A stretch of DNA of 64,000 bases from JAXLQL01 sp046331625 (GTDB taxonomy: Bacteria > Acidobacteriota > Terriglobia > Bryobacterales > Bryobacteraceae): the NCBI GenBank assembly GCA_046331625.1, contig JAXLQL010000034.1, positions 1-64,000 on the forward strand, in the 5' to 3' direction. The position numbers were made by a program, and so were the translations under genes. A model generated the notes under the pieces. The model ran no database searches. It was not told the DNA's origin and saw nothing but the letters and a program-made list of their open reading frames with translations. This document shows positions 41,697 through 49,257 of the stretch, in pieces (position 1 is the first letter of the stretch; the number at the start of each line of letters is the position of its first letter).

Positions 41697-42839
41697 TCAC
41701 CCCAGTAACTGCTTCGCGATCGTGATCCGCTGCATATTACTCGTCCCCTCGTAAATGCGGCCGATCTTGGCATCCCGGTACAACTTCTCCACCGGATAGT
41801 CTTTGGTGAATCCCACGCCGCCGAAAATCTCGATAGCCCGGCTGGCGATGGTTTCGGCAACCGTCGAACTCCAGTACTTCGCCATCGCCGCTTCGGTGAG
41901 GAACGGCTTGCCGGCTTCGCGTAACCGCGCCGCATTGTAGACCAGCAGCCGCGCAGCTTCGAGATCGGTGGCCATCTCGGCGATCTGCAGTTGAATCGCC
42001 TGGAACTCCGCGATCGCCTTGCCGAACTGCTTGCGCTGTTTGGCGTAGGCGATCGAATGGTCGAGCGCGCCGCGCGCCAGCCCGATCATCTGTCCGCCGA
42101 TGGCGATGCGGCCTTCGTTCAAAGTCTCGATCGCGATCTTGTAGCCCTTGCCTTCTTCGCCGATCCGGTTCTCCGCCGGGACGCGGCATCCGTCGAAGAT
42201 CAACTCGCACGTCGACGAAGCGCGGATCCCTAGCTTGTCCTCTTTGCGCCCCACCTGAAAGCCAGGAGCATCGCGCGGCACCAGGAACGCCGTGATCCCC
42301 TTGTAGCCCGCCTCCGGATTCAGGTTCGCGAACACCAGGAACAGGCCCGCCTCGGCCGCATTCGTGATCCACAGCTTGCGGCCCGAGATGACATAAGCAT
42401 CGCCATCGCGCCGTGCCCGCGTCTGCATCGCGAAGGCATCCGAGCCCGAGCCCGCTTCCGAGAGCGCGTAGCTCGAGACCGTGTCTGCGGCCAGGCGCGG
42501 TAGGAAGCGCTTCTGCTGCTCGGCCGTCGCCCAACGCATTACCGCGTTGATCACCAGGGTGTTCTGCACATCCACGATCACCGCCGCGGCTGGATCGACA
42601 GCCGCCAGTTCCTCGATCGCGAGCACTGCTTGGAAGAAGGTGCCGCCCGGGCCGCCGTGCTCTTCCGGGATCTCGATGCCCATCAGGCCGAGTTCGAAGA
42701 GCTGCTTCATGATCTCGGGCCGGAAGTGCGCCTTCTCGTCCATCTCGCGCACGTGCGGAGCGATCTGCTCTCGCGCGAAGCGCCGCACGGTCGACTGGAA
42801 CAGCGCCTCTTCCTCTGACAGCATCGTAAGGGGAGTCAT
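41697..42839 (-). CDS. Acyl-CoA dehydrogenase (short/branched-chain type)
   Basis: FAD enzyme of 380 residues that introduces the alpha-beta double bond in acyl-CoA during beta-oxidation or branched amino acid breakdown. Landmarks: IEIPEEHGGPGGTF, SYALSEAGSGSDAFAM (FAD site), KLWITNAAEAG, GIRASSTCELIFD, and IYEGTSNMQRITIAK with catalytic base Glu364, the short/branched-chain position. The chosen start (MTPLTML) has TACACT 7 nt before it. It is divergent from a class III aminotransferase, which suggests a shared role in amino acid catabolism. Confidence 0.93.
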   Translation of the reverse strand: MTPLTMLSEEEALFQSTVRRFAREQIAPHVREMDEKAHFRPEIMKQLFELGLMGIEIPEEHGGPGGTFFQAVLAIEELAAVDPAAAVIVDVQNTLVINAVMRWATAEQQKRFLPRLAADTVSSYALSEAGSGSDAFAMQTRARRDGDAYVISGRKLWITNAAEAGLFLVFANLNPEAGYKGITAFLVPRDAPGFQVGRKEDKLGIRASSTCELIFDGCRVPAENRIGEEGKGYKIAIETLNEGRIAIGGQMIGLARGALDHSIAYAKQRKQFGKAIAEFQAIQLQIAEMATDLEAARLLVYNAARLREAGKPFLTEAAMAKYWSSTVAETIASRAIEIFGGVGFTKDYPVEKLYRDAKIGRIYEGTSNMQRITIAKQLLG

Positions 42840-42846
42840 GGAGATC

Positions 42847-42852
42847 AGTGTA
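42847..42852 (-). promoter_or_regulatory. -10-like TACACT, leaderless start of the acyl-CoA dehydrogenase
   Basis: TACACT on the minus strand ends 7 nt before the ATG at 42839. Confidence 0.45.
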
Positions 42853-42880
42853 CCCGCACTGGTAGAATCGAAGTTCCTCA

Positions 42881-44260
42881 ATGCCCAAAGAATACGACCT
42901 CACGCCCCGGGCCGTACCCACAGTCGAAACAAAATACCGGCGAATTGTTACGGAGATCCCCGCCCCTGGATCGATCGCCACGCTCGAGCGCTTGCACAAG
43001 TACGAACCCGTGGCCATGCGTGGACAGCCGCCGATCCTATGGGATCACGCCGAGGGCTTCCAAGTCTATGACGGCTTCGGCAACTGCTGGATCGACTGGT
43101 CGAGCGGCGTGCTCATCACCAACGCCGGGCACGGCCGCGCCGAGATCGTCGACGCCATTGTGCGCCAGGCGCAGCACAAGCTGCTCACCAATTACTGCTT
43201 TCCCAACGAGGTCCGCTCGCGGCTGGTGGAGAAGCTCGCCACCATGTTCGGCGAACCCAACCGCAAGGTGTTCCTGCTCACCACGGGCTCGGAAGCCGTG
43301 GAGTGCGCCATCAAGCTCTGCCGCACGCACGGCGTCAAGGTGGGTGGCCGCTCGAAGAACATCATCGTCTCGTTTGAGAAGGCCTTCCACGGGCGCACGC
43401 TCGGCTCGCAGCAAGCCGGTGGCATTCCTTCATTGAAGGAGTGGATCGTCAACCTCGACCCCGGCTTCGTGCAGGTTCCATTCCCCGATGGATTCCGCAC
43501 GCGCGACATCTCGTTCGATGGCTTCCTGCGCGCCGTGGCCGACGCCGGCGCGCAAGGTCCGAATGTGGCCGGCGTTGTCCTCGAGACCTACCAAGGCGGC
43601 AGTGCGTCGTTCGCGCCGGTCGAATTCATGAAGCAGTTGCGCGCCTGGTGCTCGGGTCACAAGGCGCTGCTCGTTTGCGACGAAGTGCAGGCAGGCTTCG
43701 GACGTACCGGCAAGATGGCCGGCTATCAGCACTACGGAATCGTGCCCGATCTCAGCACGTGGGGCAAGGGTATCTCGAGTTCAATGCCCATCTCCTGCGT
43801 GATCGGCCGCGCCGATGTGATGGACCTGCATCCGGCCGGCAGTATGACGTCCACGCACACGGGCAACCCGATCTGCTGCGCGGCCGCGCTCGCCAACATC
43901 GAGCTCATCGAGCGCGAGCGCCTTGACGAAAACGCGGCGAAGATGGGTGACATCCTGCACGCACGGCTCCAGGATATGAAGAAGCGCTATCGGCAGATCG
44001 GTTGGGTCGATGGCAAGGGCTTGGTCGCGGGCGTTGCTTGCGTGAAGCCCGGTGGCTCCGAGCCCGATCCCGATCTTGCTTGGAACGCCATTCACCGGTC
44101 GCTCGAGAAGGGCGTGCTGATGTTCTCGCCGGTTGGCTTCGGGGGGGGCACTATCAAGATCTGCCCGCCGCTCGACATCAACGAAGAAGCGCTGCTCGAA
44201 AGCCTCGACGTGTTCGAAGAGGCGTTCGCCGAAGTAGCTACTGCCAAGCGCCCGGCCTGA
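42881..44260 (+). CDS. Class III aminotransferase (4-aminobutyrate aminotransferase-like)
   Basis: Pyridoxal-phosphate enzyme of 459 residues. Key parts: ITNAGHGR, FLLTTGSEAVECAIKL (phosphate-binding), KAFHGRTLGS, LVCDEVQAGFGRTG with Asp267 contacting the PLP nitrogen, and LSTWGKGISSS with Schiff-base Lys296. Such enzymes move amino groups from omega-amino acids such as GABA or beta-amino acids to 2-oxoglutarate or pyruvate; the exact substrate is not evident. TAGAAT (42863-42868) precedes the ATG by 12 nt. The dehalogenase gene starts 8 nt downstream. Confidence 0.91.
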   Translation: MPKEYDLTPRAVPTVETKYRRIVTEIPAPGSIATLERLHKYEPVAMRGQPPILWDHAEGFQVYDGFGNCWIDWSSGVLITNAGHGRAEIVDAIVRQAQHKLLTNYCFPNEVRSRLVEKLATMFGEPNRKVFLLTTGSEAVECAIKLCRTHGVKVGGRSKNIIVSFEKAFHGRTLGSQQAGGIPSLKEWIVNLDPGFVQVPFPDGFRTRDISFDGFLRAVADAGAQGPNVAGVVLETYQGGSASFAPVEFMKQLRAWCSGHKALLVCDEVQAGFGRTGKMAGYQHYGIVPDLSTWGKGISSSMPISCVIGRADVMDLHPAGSMTSTHTGNPICCAAALANIELIERERLDENAAKMGDILHARLQDMKKRYRQIGWVDGKGLVAGVACVKPGGSEPDPDLAWNAIHRSLEKGVLMFSPVGFGGGTIKICPPLDINEEALLESLDVFEEAFAEVATAKRPA

Positions 44261-44267
44261 GGATCCC

Positions 44268-44978
44268 ATGGCAGTGCCCCAAGTGCGAGCGTTGGTGTTC
44301 GACGTCTTTGGGACGGTAGTCGACTGGCGCGGCTCGATCATCGAGCAAGGCAAGGAGTTCTCGCGCTCGCGGCACGTAGATGTGGACTGGGCCAGATTCG
44401 CCGACCGTTGGCGCGCGGGCTACGGTCCCGCGATGGACTTGGTTCGCACTGGCAAGCTGCCGTGGCAGACCATCGACCAGCTCCATCGCCGCGTGCTTGA
44501 CCAGTTGCTCGTCGAGTTCGGCATCACTGGCCTCGCCGAGCCCGACAAGATATTCCTCAACCGCGTCTGGCACCGGCTGCGCTCGTGGCCGGACTCGGTG
44601 GAAGGGCTCGCGCGACTCAAGAAGAAGTACATCATCGGCCCGCTCTCGAACGGGAACGTGTCGTTGTTGACGAACATGGCGAAGTTCGCGGGACTTCCGT
44701 GGGACGTGATCCTGTCGGCGGAGTTGGCGCACCACTACAAGCCCGATCCAGAGTCGTATCTCACTGCGGCGCGTCTGCTCGACCTCGACCCGTCGCAGGT
44801 GATGATGGTCGCGGCGCACGTCGGCGACCTGCGCGCGGCGGCGAAGGTGGGCATGCGCACAGGCTTCGTGACTCGTCCACTCGAGTACGGACCCAGCGGC
44901 AAGGCGGACTTGAAGATGGATCCTCCGGCTGATGTACAGGCGGCGGACTTCATCGGCCTCGCGCGCCAGATGTCCTGA
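44268..44978 (+). CDS. (S)-2-haloacid dehalogenase type II (HAD superfamily)
   Basis: HAD-fold hydrolase of 236 residues. Asp12 in ALVFDVFGTVVDWRGS is the nucleophile. Other motifs are PLSNGNVSLL (Ser in motif II), HHYKPDPESYL (Lys in motif III) and MMVAAHVGDLRAAAKVGMRT (acidic motif IV, with the VAAHxxD variant typical of type II haloacid dehalogenases). The family reaction is hydrolysis of 2-haloacids to 2-hydroxyacids, though physiological substrates are often other. Operon with the aminotransferase (8-nt gap). Confidence 0.87.
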   Translation: MAVPQVRALVFDVFGTVVDWRGSIIEQGKEFSRSRHVDVDWARFADRWRAGYGPAMDLVRTGKLPWQTIDQLHRRVLDQLLVEFGITGLAEPDKIFLNRVWHRLRSWPDSVEGLARLKKKYIIGPLSNGNVSLLTNMAKFAGLPWDVILSAELAHHYKPDPESYLTAARLLDLDPSQVMMVAAHVGDLRAAAKVGMRTGFVTRPLEYGPSGKADLKMDPPADVQAADFIGLARQMS

Positions 44979-45051
44979 CTCTCGGACAGACTGAGTTGTC
45001 GCGGTGTACTGTCTTTCAGTTTCTTCGCCGCCTGCGAAGATTTCAGCCCCG

Positions 45052-45091
45052 TGTGGGGCAGGCTTTAGCCTGCGCGGGACTTTAGTCCCGC
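45052..45091. repeat. Dispersed palindromic repeat, copy 3
   Basis: TGTGGGGCAGGCTTTAGCCT then GCGCGGGACTTTAGTCCCGC. Same two-hairpin unit as at 12248-12290 and 55123-55165. A degenerate second half (GCCTGCGCGG, then TTCAGTCCC) recurs at 45173-45193, in the 276-base gap between the dehalogenase and the heme/copper protein gene. Confidence 0.85.
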
Positions 45092-45241
45092 TTCGGATGG
45101 GAGCATATAGGCTCGTAGAACGCGCCCCTTGTTCACGCGCCGGTCACGCAATGACGATGTGCGACTGCGCCGCCTGCGCGGAAGTTCAGTCCCACTCTTG
45201 TCACGCAACGGCGCGACTGCTGTTCGAGCGTCCGGCAGAGC

Positions 45242-45247
45242 TATAAT
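45242..45247 (+). promoter_or_regulatory. -10 TATAAT, leaderless start of the heme/copper protein gene
   Basis: A consensus TATAAT ends 7 nt before the GTG at 45255. No good -35 is visible at the expected distance. Confidence 0.5.
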
Positions 45248-45254
45248 CGCCGCT

Positions 45255-46529
45255 GTGCGCACTCTCCTCATCCTCTGTGCAGCGGCGCTCTCGGCCGCCA
45301 CCACATTTCATCGCGACATTGCGCCGATCCTACAGAAGCGCTGCCAGGGATGCCACCGGCCCGGCGAGATCGGTCCGATGCCGCTCGTAACGTACCAGCA
45401 GGTGCGGCCGTGGGCGAAGGCGATCCGCAAGGCCGTGGTGTCGCGTACGATGCCGCCGTGGTTCGCAGACCCGAAGGTAGGGCACTTCCGAAACGATAGC
45501 TCGCTGAGCGCGGCCGAGGTTGCCACAGTTCGTGATTGGGCCGACCAAGGTGCGGCGGAAGGCGATCCGAAGCAAGCGCCGCCGGCGATGACGTGGGTGG
45601 ATGGCTGGACGATCGGACAGCCCGACGTCGTCTTCGAGATGCCGAAGACGTACACAGTGCCCACTGGGGGCACGATCGAGTACACCGACATGATCATCCC
45701 CACCGGCTTCACAGAAGACAAGTGGGTAGAGCGGATCGAGATCCGGCCGGGCAACCGCGCCGTGGTACATCACGTCTCGATCTACGTGCGGGAGCCCGGA
45801 GTTCAGTGGCTGCGCCGGTATCCGATGGGTGAGTACTTCGTGCAGGACGGACGCGGACATTTGGGTCGCGAGACGCGGCCCTGGGAGACGCGTATGAGCG
45901 GATACGCTCCGGGCGCGCCGCCGGAACAGTTGCCACGAGGATACGCAAGATTGTTTAAAGCAAATTCGGACCTTGTCGTGGAGTTCCACTACACACCGAA
46001 TGGCAAGTCCGCCGAAGACCGGACCAGGATCGGCATGGTATTCGCCAAGACGCCGCCGGGCAGGCGCGTGCTTACCTTGAACGCGCGCAATGTCGACTTC
46101 CGCATCCCTCCCGGCGCGGCGAACCACGCAGTGGACGGCGCGATCACTCTCTACCAGCCCTCCGAGCTCACGCTGCTCTACCCGCACATGCACGTGCGCG
46201 GCAAGGCGATGGAGATCCGCGCCGTGTATCCGGCGGGCGAGCGTGAGGTGCTGCTGAACGTGCCGCGATATGACTTCAACTGGCAGATCCGCTATGAGCC
46301 CAGCGAGCGCAAGCTGTTCCCCAAAGGCACGCGGGTGGAGGCGACCGGTGTGTTCGACAACTCGGCCAACAACCGCTTCAACCCCGATCCGGGCAAGGAG
46401 GTTCGATGGGGCGACCAGAGCTGGGAAGAGATGATGGTCGGCTTCTTCGAGGTGGCCATCGACGCCAAGATGGATCCGCAGCAGTTGCTGATCAAGCCAG
46501 GCGAAGTGGCCACCAAGTATCAGAACTGA
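45255..46529 (+). CDS. Exported c-type heme and copper type II monooxygenase-like protein
   Basis: 424 residues, signal peptide 1-16 (LLILCAAALSAA). A c-type heme motif CQGCH (30-34) sits in a short cytochrome-like domain. The remaining part resembles the copper type II ascorbate-dependent monooxygenase fold (dopamine beta-monooxygenase/PHM): His-His at 172-173 (AVVHHVSIYV), FHYTPNG (His245) and HMH at 311-313 (LYPHMHVRG). If both metal sites are filled, electrons from the heme could serve copper-dependent hydroxylation; the substrate is unknown. The start is GTG, 7 nt after a TATAAT box, which makes a leaderless mRNA likely. First gene of a five-gene exported-protein operon. Confidence 0.82.
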   Translation: MRTLLILCAAALSAATTFHRDIAPILQKRCQGCHRPGEIGPMPLVTYQQVRPWAKAIRKAVVSRTMPPWFADPKVGHFRNDSSLSAAEVATVRDWADQGAAEGDPKQAPPAMTWVDGWTIGQPDVVFEMPKTYTVPTGGTIEYTDMIIPTGFTEDKWVERIEIRPGNRAVVHHVSIYVREPGVQWLRRYPMGEYFVQDGRGHLGRETRPWETRMSGYAPGAPPEQLPRGYARLFKANSDLVVEFHYTPNGKSAEDRTRIGMVFAKTPPGRRVLTLNARNVDFRIPPGAANHAVDGAITLYQPSELTLLYPHMHVRGKAMEIRAVYPAGEREVLLNVPRYDFNWQIRYEPSERKLFPKGTRVEATGVFDNSANNRFNPDPGKEVRWGDQSWEEMMVGFFEVAIDAKMDPQQLLIKPGEVATKYQN

Positions 46530-46540
46530 CCGCGGCCCTG

Positions 46541-47599
46541 TTGGTCGCGGCGGCCTGCTGCTTCGCGCAGCAGGAGTTCACGGGAATGCTCGAAGCCGAA
46601 CTGGTTCCAGGTGACTCGCGGCAGTTGACCACGTTTCGCCGAGTGGCGGGCTCGCGCTTCGCGGGAACGATCCGTGGCGCTCGCGCCGAGTACGACGAGC
46701 AGGCGCGCTCGCTGCGCGTGGATGGCGCCGAGACCTCGGCATGGTCGGCGTCGAGCGATGCGGCCATCGCGGGCGTGGTCACGATCACGTTCCGCATGGA
46801 GGGTCCGTACACGCGATACCCGGTGCGCGTCTACCTATACCGCAAGGACAAGGACGACGACAGCCGGCAGGTGGGCGAGTCGCCGTTTGCGTATGTGCGT
46901 GGGCATGTGCCGGTGAACGGACGCACGATGCTGGTCGAGTTCCAATACCGGTGGGACCGCTCGACCTCCTACCTCGACGAGGGCTGGCAAGGCATGGACC
47001 TCAATGGCGACGGCGTGATCGACACGCATCCGCGCTCGGTGGAGTGGGTCCACGCGAACGACGAGCGGCCGGTCTTCGGAGCAGGCGAAGTCTACCTCTC
47101 GGCGAAGTCGATCGATCTCGCCAAGCGCCAGATCGTGCTGCGCGCTAACGGAGCCAACGAATACCGCCGCATCGATCTGACGCCGGGCAATGTGGTGCCA
47201 GACTTCGCATTCACCGACATGGCCGGCCGCACGCGCAAGCTCTCTGAGATCGATGCCCGCTATGTACTGCTCGACTTCTGGGCAGTATGGTGCGGTCCGT
47301 GCATCCGCGACTGGGAACACGTGAAGCCGGTGTGGGAGCGGTATCGATCGAAGGGGTTCGAAGTGCTGGGGCTGCATCCGGATGCCGACGATGAAGCGGC
47401 GGCAAAGCTCGTGGAGGCGAAGAAGCTGCCGTGGATCGTGGCGCGTGGCGCCACCGTGCGGCACCTCGTGGAGAAGCAGTTCCGGATCGGTGCATATCCG
47501 CAGTACGTGCTGCTCGATCGCGAGCGGCGGATCGTCTCGGCATCTGAAGAACTGCGCGGCGAGAAGCTCGCGCCAACGCTTGCCCGGTTGATCCGTTGA
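46541..47599 (+). CDS. TlpA-like thiol-disulfide oxidoreductase with N-terminal extension
   Basis: About 352 residues. A short signal-like start (LLVAAACCFAQ) is followed by about 200 residues without a known fold that contain a calcium-binding-like loop DLNGDGVIDT. The C-terminal TlpA/AhpC-TSA domain begins PGNVVPDFAFTDMAGR and has the redox site WAVWCGPC (Cys251 and Cys254), then the cis-Pro region IGAYPQYVLLD. It probably reduces or isomerises periplasmic disulfides, perhaps for heme attachment in its neighbours. No ATG or GTG is well placed; TTG 46541 is the only nearby in-frame start, 11 nt after the previous stop. Confidence 0.82.
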   Translation: MVAAACCFAQQEFTGMLEAELVPGDSRQLTTFRRVAGSRFAGTIRGARAEYDEQARSLRVDGAETSAWSASSDAAIAGVVTITFRMEGPYTRYPVRVYLYRKDKDDDSRQVGESPFAYVRGHVPVNGRTMLVEFQYRWDRSTSYLDEGWQGMDLNGDGVIDTHPRSVEWVHANDERPVFGAGEVYLSAKSIDLAKRQIVLRANGANEYRRIDLTPGNVVPDFAFTDMAGRTRKLSEIDARYVLLDFWAVWCGPCIRDWEHVKPVWERYRSKGFEVLGLHPDADDEAAAKLVEAKKLPWIVARGATVRHLVEKQFRIGAYPQYVLLDRERRIVSASEELRGEKLAPTLARLIR

Positions 47600-47640
47600 C
47601 ACTGATGAACTCGTATGAAACGATGATCGTGTCGATCCCC

Positions 47641-49257
47641 ATGACGCGCCCCGCGACCCTCGCCATTATTGCGTTCGGAGCCTGTCTGGCCGCGGAGCCG
47701 AAGAAAGCGAAGCCCGAGCCTCGCGTGTTCACGGCATACCCGATGTCGGGTCAAGTGGGAGCGGCGCTCGAGACCACGATCCGGGGCGTGTCGTTGAATG
47801 GGGCGCACTCGCTGTGGTTCGAGTCGGTGGACCTCGAAGGCCGCGTGATCACGGTGGAATCGGAGCCTGTCGAGGCAGGCGCAACTAAGCCTGCGACACC
47901 GGTGGATTTGGTTCGAGCGGAGATCCGGTCGCGGCCGGGAACCAAGCCGGGCAGCTATCCGGTGCGGCTGGTGACGGCGGCGGGAGTAACCAACCCTTTC
48001 GACATCGTGCTTGGCCCCGAGCCTGTGCGGATCGAGACGAACGATCTCCGGATCGATGCGTTCCCAGCGGCGATCAACGGGCGCATTGCGCAGAAGGGCG
48101 AAGTGGATCGCTACCGGTTCCGGGTCGAAGCGGGCGAGGAGATGACGCTCGAAGTCACGTCCGGCCACGCGGCGTTCGATCCCTCGATCGCGATCCTAGA
48201 GCCTTCGGGGAGCTGGTTCGATTCAGCGCGGCTGAACCGGATCGCCTTCAACGACGAGCCGCTTTACTTTCCCGGATTGTCCAAGAACGCGATTCTGACA
48301 TTCCGTTTCAAACATGCTGGGGAGTATTTGGCACAGGTGGAATCGTTCGGAGGACAGGGCGGTCCCGATTACGTGTATCGGCTTCGAGCCTCACGCGGCG
48401 CAGCGCCGGCTCCATCGCTGCGGCCCGATGGCAAAGGCTGGGATGAGCGGAGCTTCGTGCGTGCGCTCCGGGAGTGGCCGCGGACGTTATCCTCGCGCGG
48501 CAACGGCTCAGCGGAAGAGAAGCCGATTGCGGTGGCCGAGGGCACGATCGCGAAGCCGGCGCAGGTGGACGAGACCACGTTCCGGATCGAGAAACCGGCC
48601 GAGCTGGCGCTCGAAGTAGAAACGCCGAAGGCCTCGATGCCGCTCTTCAATCCAGTAGTGCGGATCCTCGATTCGCAAGGCCGCGAAGTGGTGACCAACG
48701 TCTACACGAAGCGCAACAATTGCGGCTTCTATATGATGAAGATGATCCAGGCGAAGACCACGTTTTCGATCCGAGCCGAGGGGGAGTATCGCATGGAAGT
48801 TCGCGACATCACCACCGACCGGGCCGATGCCGGCTTCGCCTACCGGGTGATTCTGAGGCCGCAGATTCCGCATGTGGGCAAGGTGTCGCTTGCCGAGGAC
48901 CGGTTGAACTTGGCTCGCGGTGCGGCCAAGCCCTTGAATGTGACGATCGACCGCGAGGAAGAGTTCGCGGGCTTGCTGGCGGTGACGGTGGAGGATCTGC
49001 CGCCGGGCGTTTCTGTCTTGCCGGCATCGGAGCGAGAAGTGGAAGCGCCTCCGGTGATGAACGGCGGGCGGCTGGAACGGTACATCCCGAAGACGCAGAA
49101 GACGGTGCTGCTGGTGAGCGCGGCTGACGGAGCTCCGGCGATGCGGACTCCGCAGTGGGCGAAGGTGATAGTGCGCCCGATTCGGGACGGGAAGATCGGC
49201 GATGTGGTTGTGACGGAGCGGGTGCCGGTGATGGTGATCGAGGGGGAGGGGCGATGA
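47641..49257 (+). CDS. Exported pre-peptidase C-terminal-like domain protein
   Basis: About 538 residues. Signal peptide: MTRPATLAIIAFGACLAA. Beta-rich throughout: an IPT-like domain near the start (VFTAYPMSGQVGAALETTIR), then two pre-peptidase C-terminal (PPC) domains (DRYRFRVEAGEEMTLEVTS, FRFKHAGEYLAQVESFG). Such proteins accompany DUF1549/DUF1553 and DUF1501 partners in planctomycetes and acidobacteria. No catalytic residues are evident; it may be a carbohydrate- or protein-binding subunit. Other in-frame starts lie at 47596, 47605 and 47623; 47641 gives the clearest signal. It overlaps the next gene by ATGA. Confidence 0.8.
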   Translation: MTRPATLAIIAFGACLAAEPKKAKPEPRVFTAYPMSGQVGAALETTIRGVSLNGAHSLWFESVDLEGRVITVESEPVEAGATKPATPVDLVRAEIRSRPGTKPGSYPVRLVTAAGVTNPFDIVLGPEPVRIETNDLRIDAFPAAINGRIAQKGEVDRYRFRVEAGEEMTLEVTSGHAAFDPSIAILEPSGSWFDSARLNRIAFNDEPLYFPGLSKNAILTFRFKHAGEYLAQVESFGGQGGPDYVYRLRASRGAAPAPSLRPDGKGWDERSFVRALREWPRTLSSRGNGSAEEKPIAVAEGTIAKPAQVDETTFRIEKPAELALEVETPKASMPLFNPVVRILDSQGREVVTNVYTKRNNCGFYMMKMIQAKTTFSIRAEGEYRMEVRDITTDRADAGFAYRVILRPQIPHVGKVSLAEDRLNLARGAAKPLNVTIDREEEFAGLLAVTVEDLPPGVSVLPASEREVEAPPVMNGGRLERYIPKTQKTVLLVSAADGAPAMRTPQWAKVIVRPIRDGKIGDVVVTERVPVMVIEGEGR

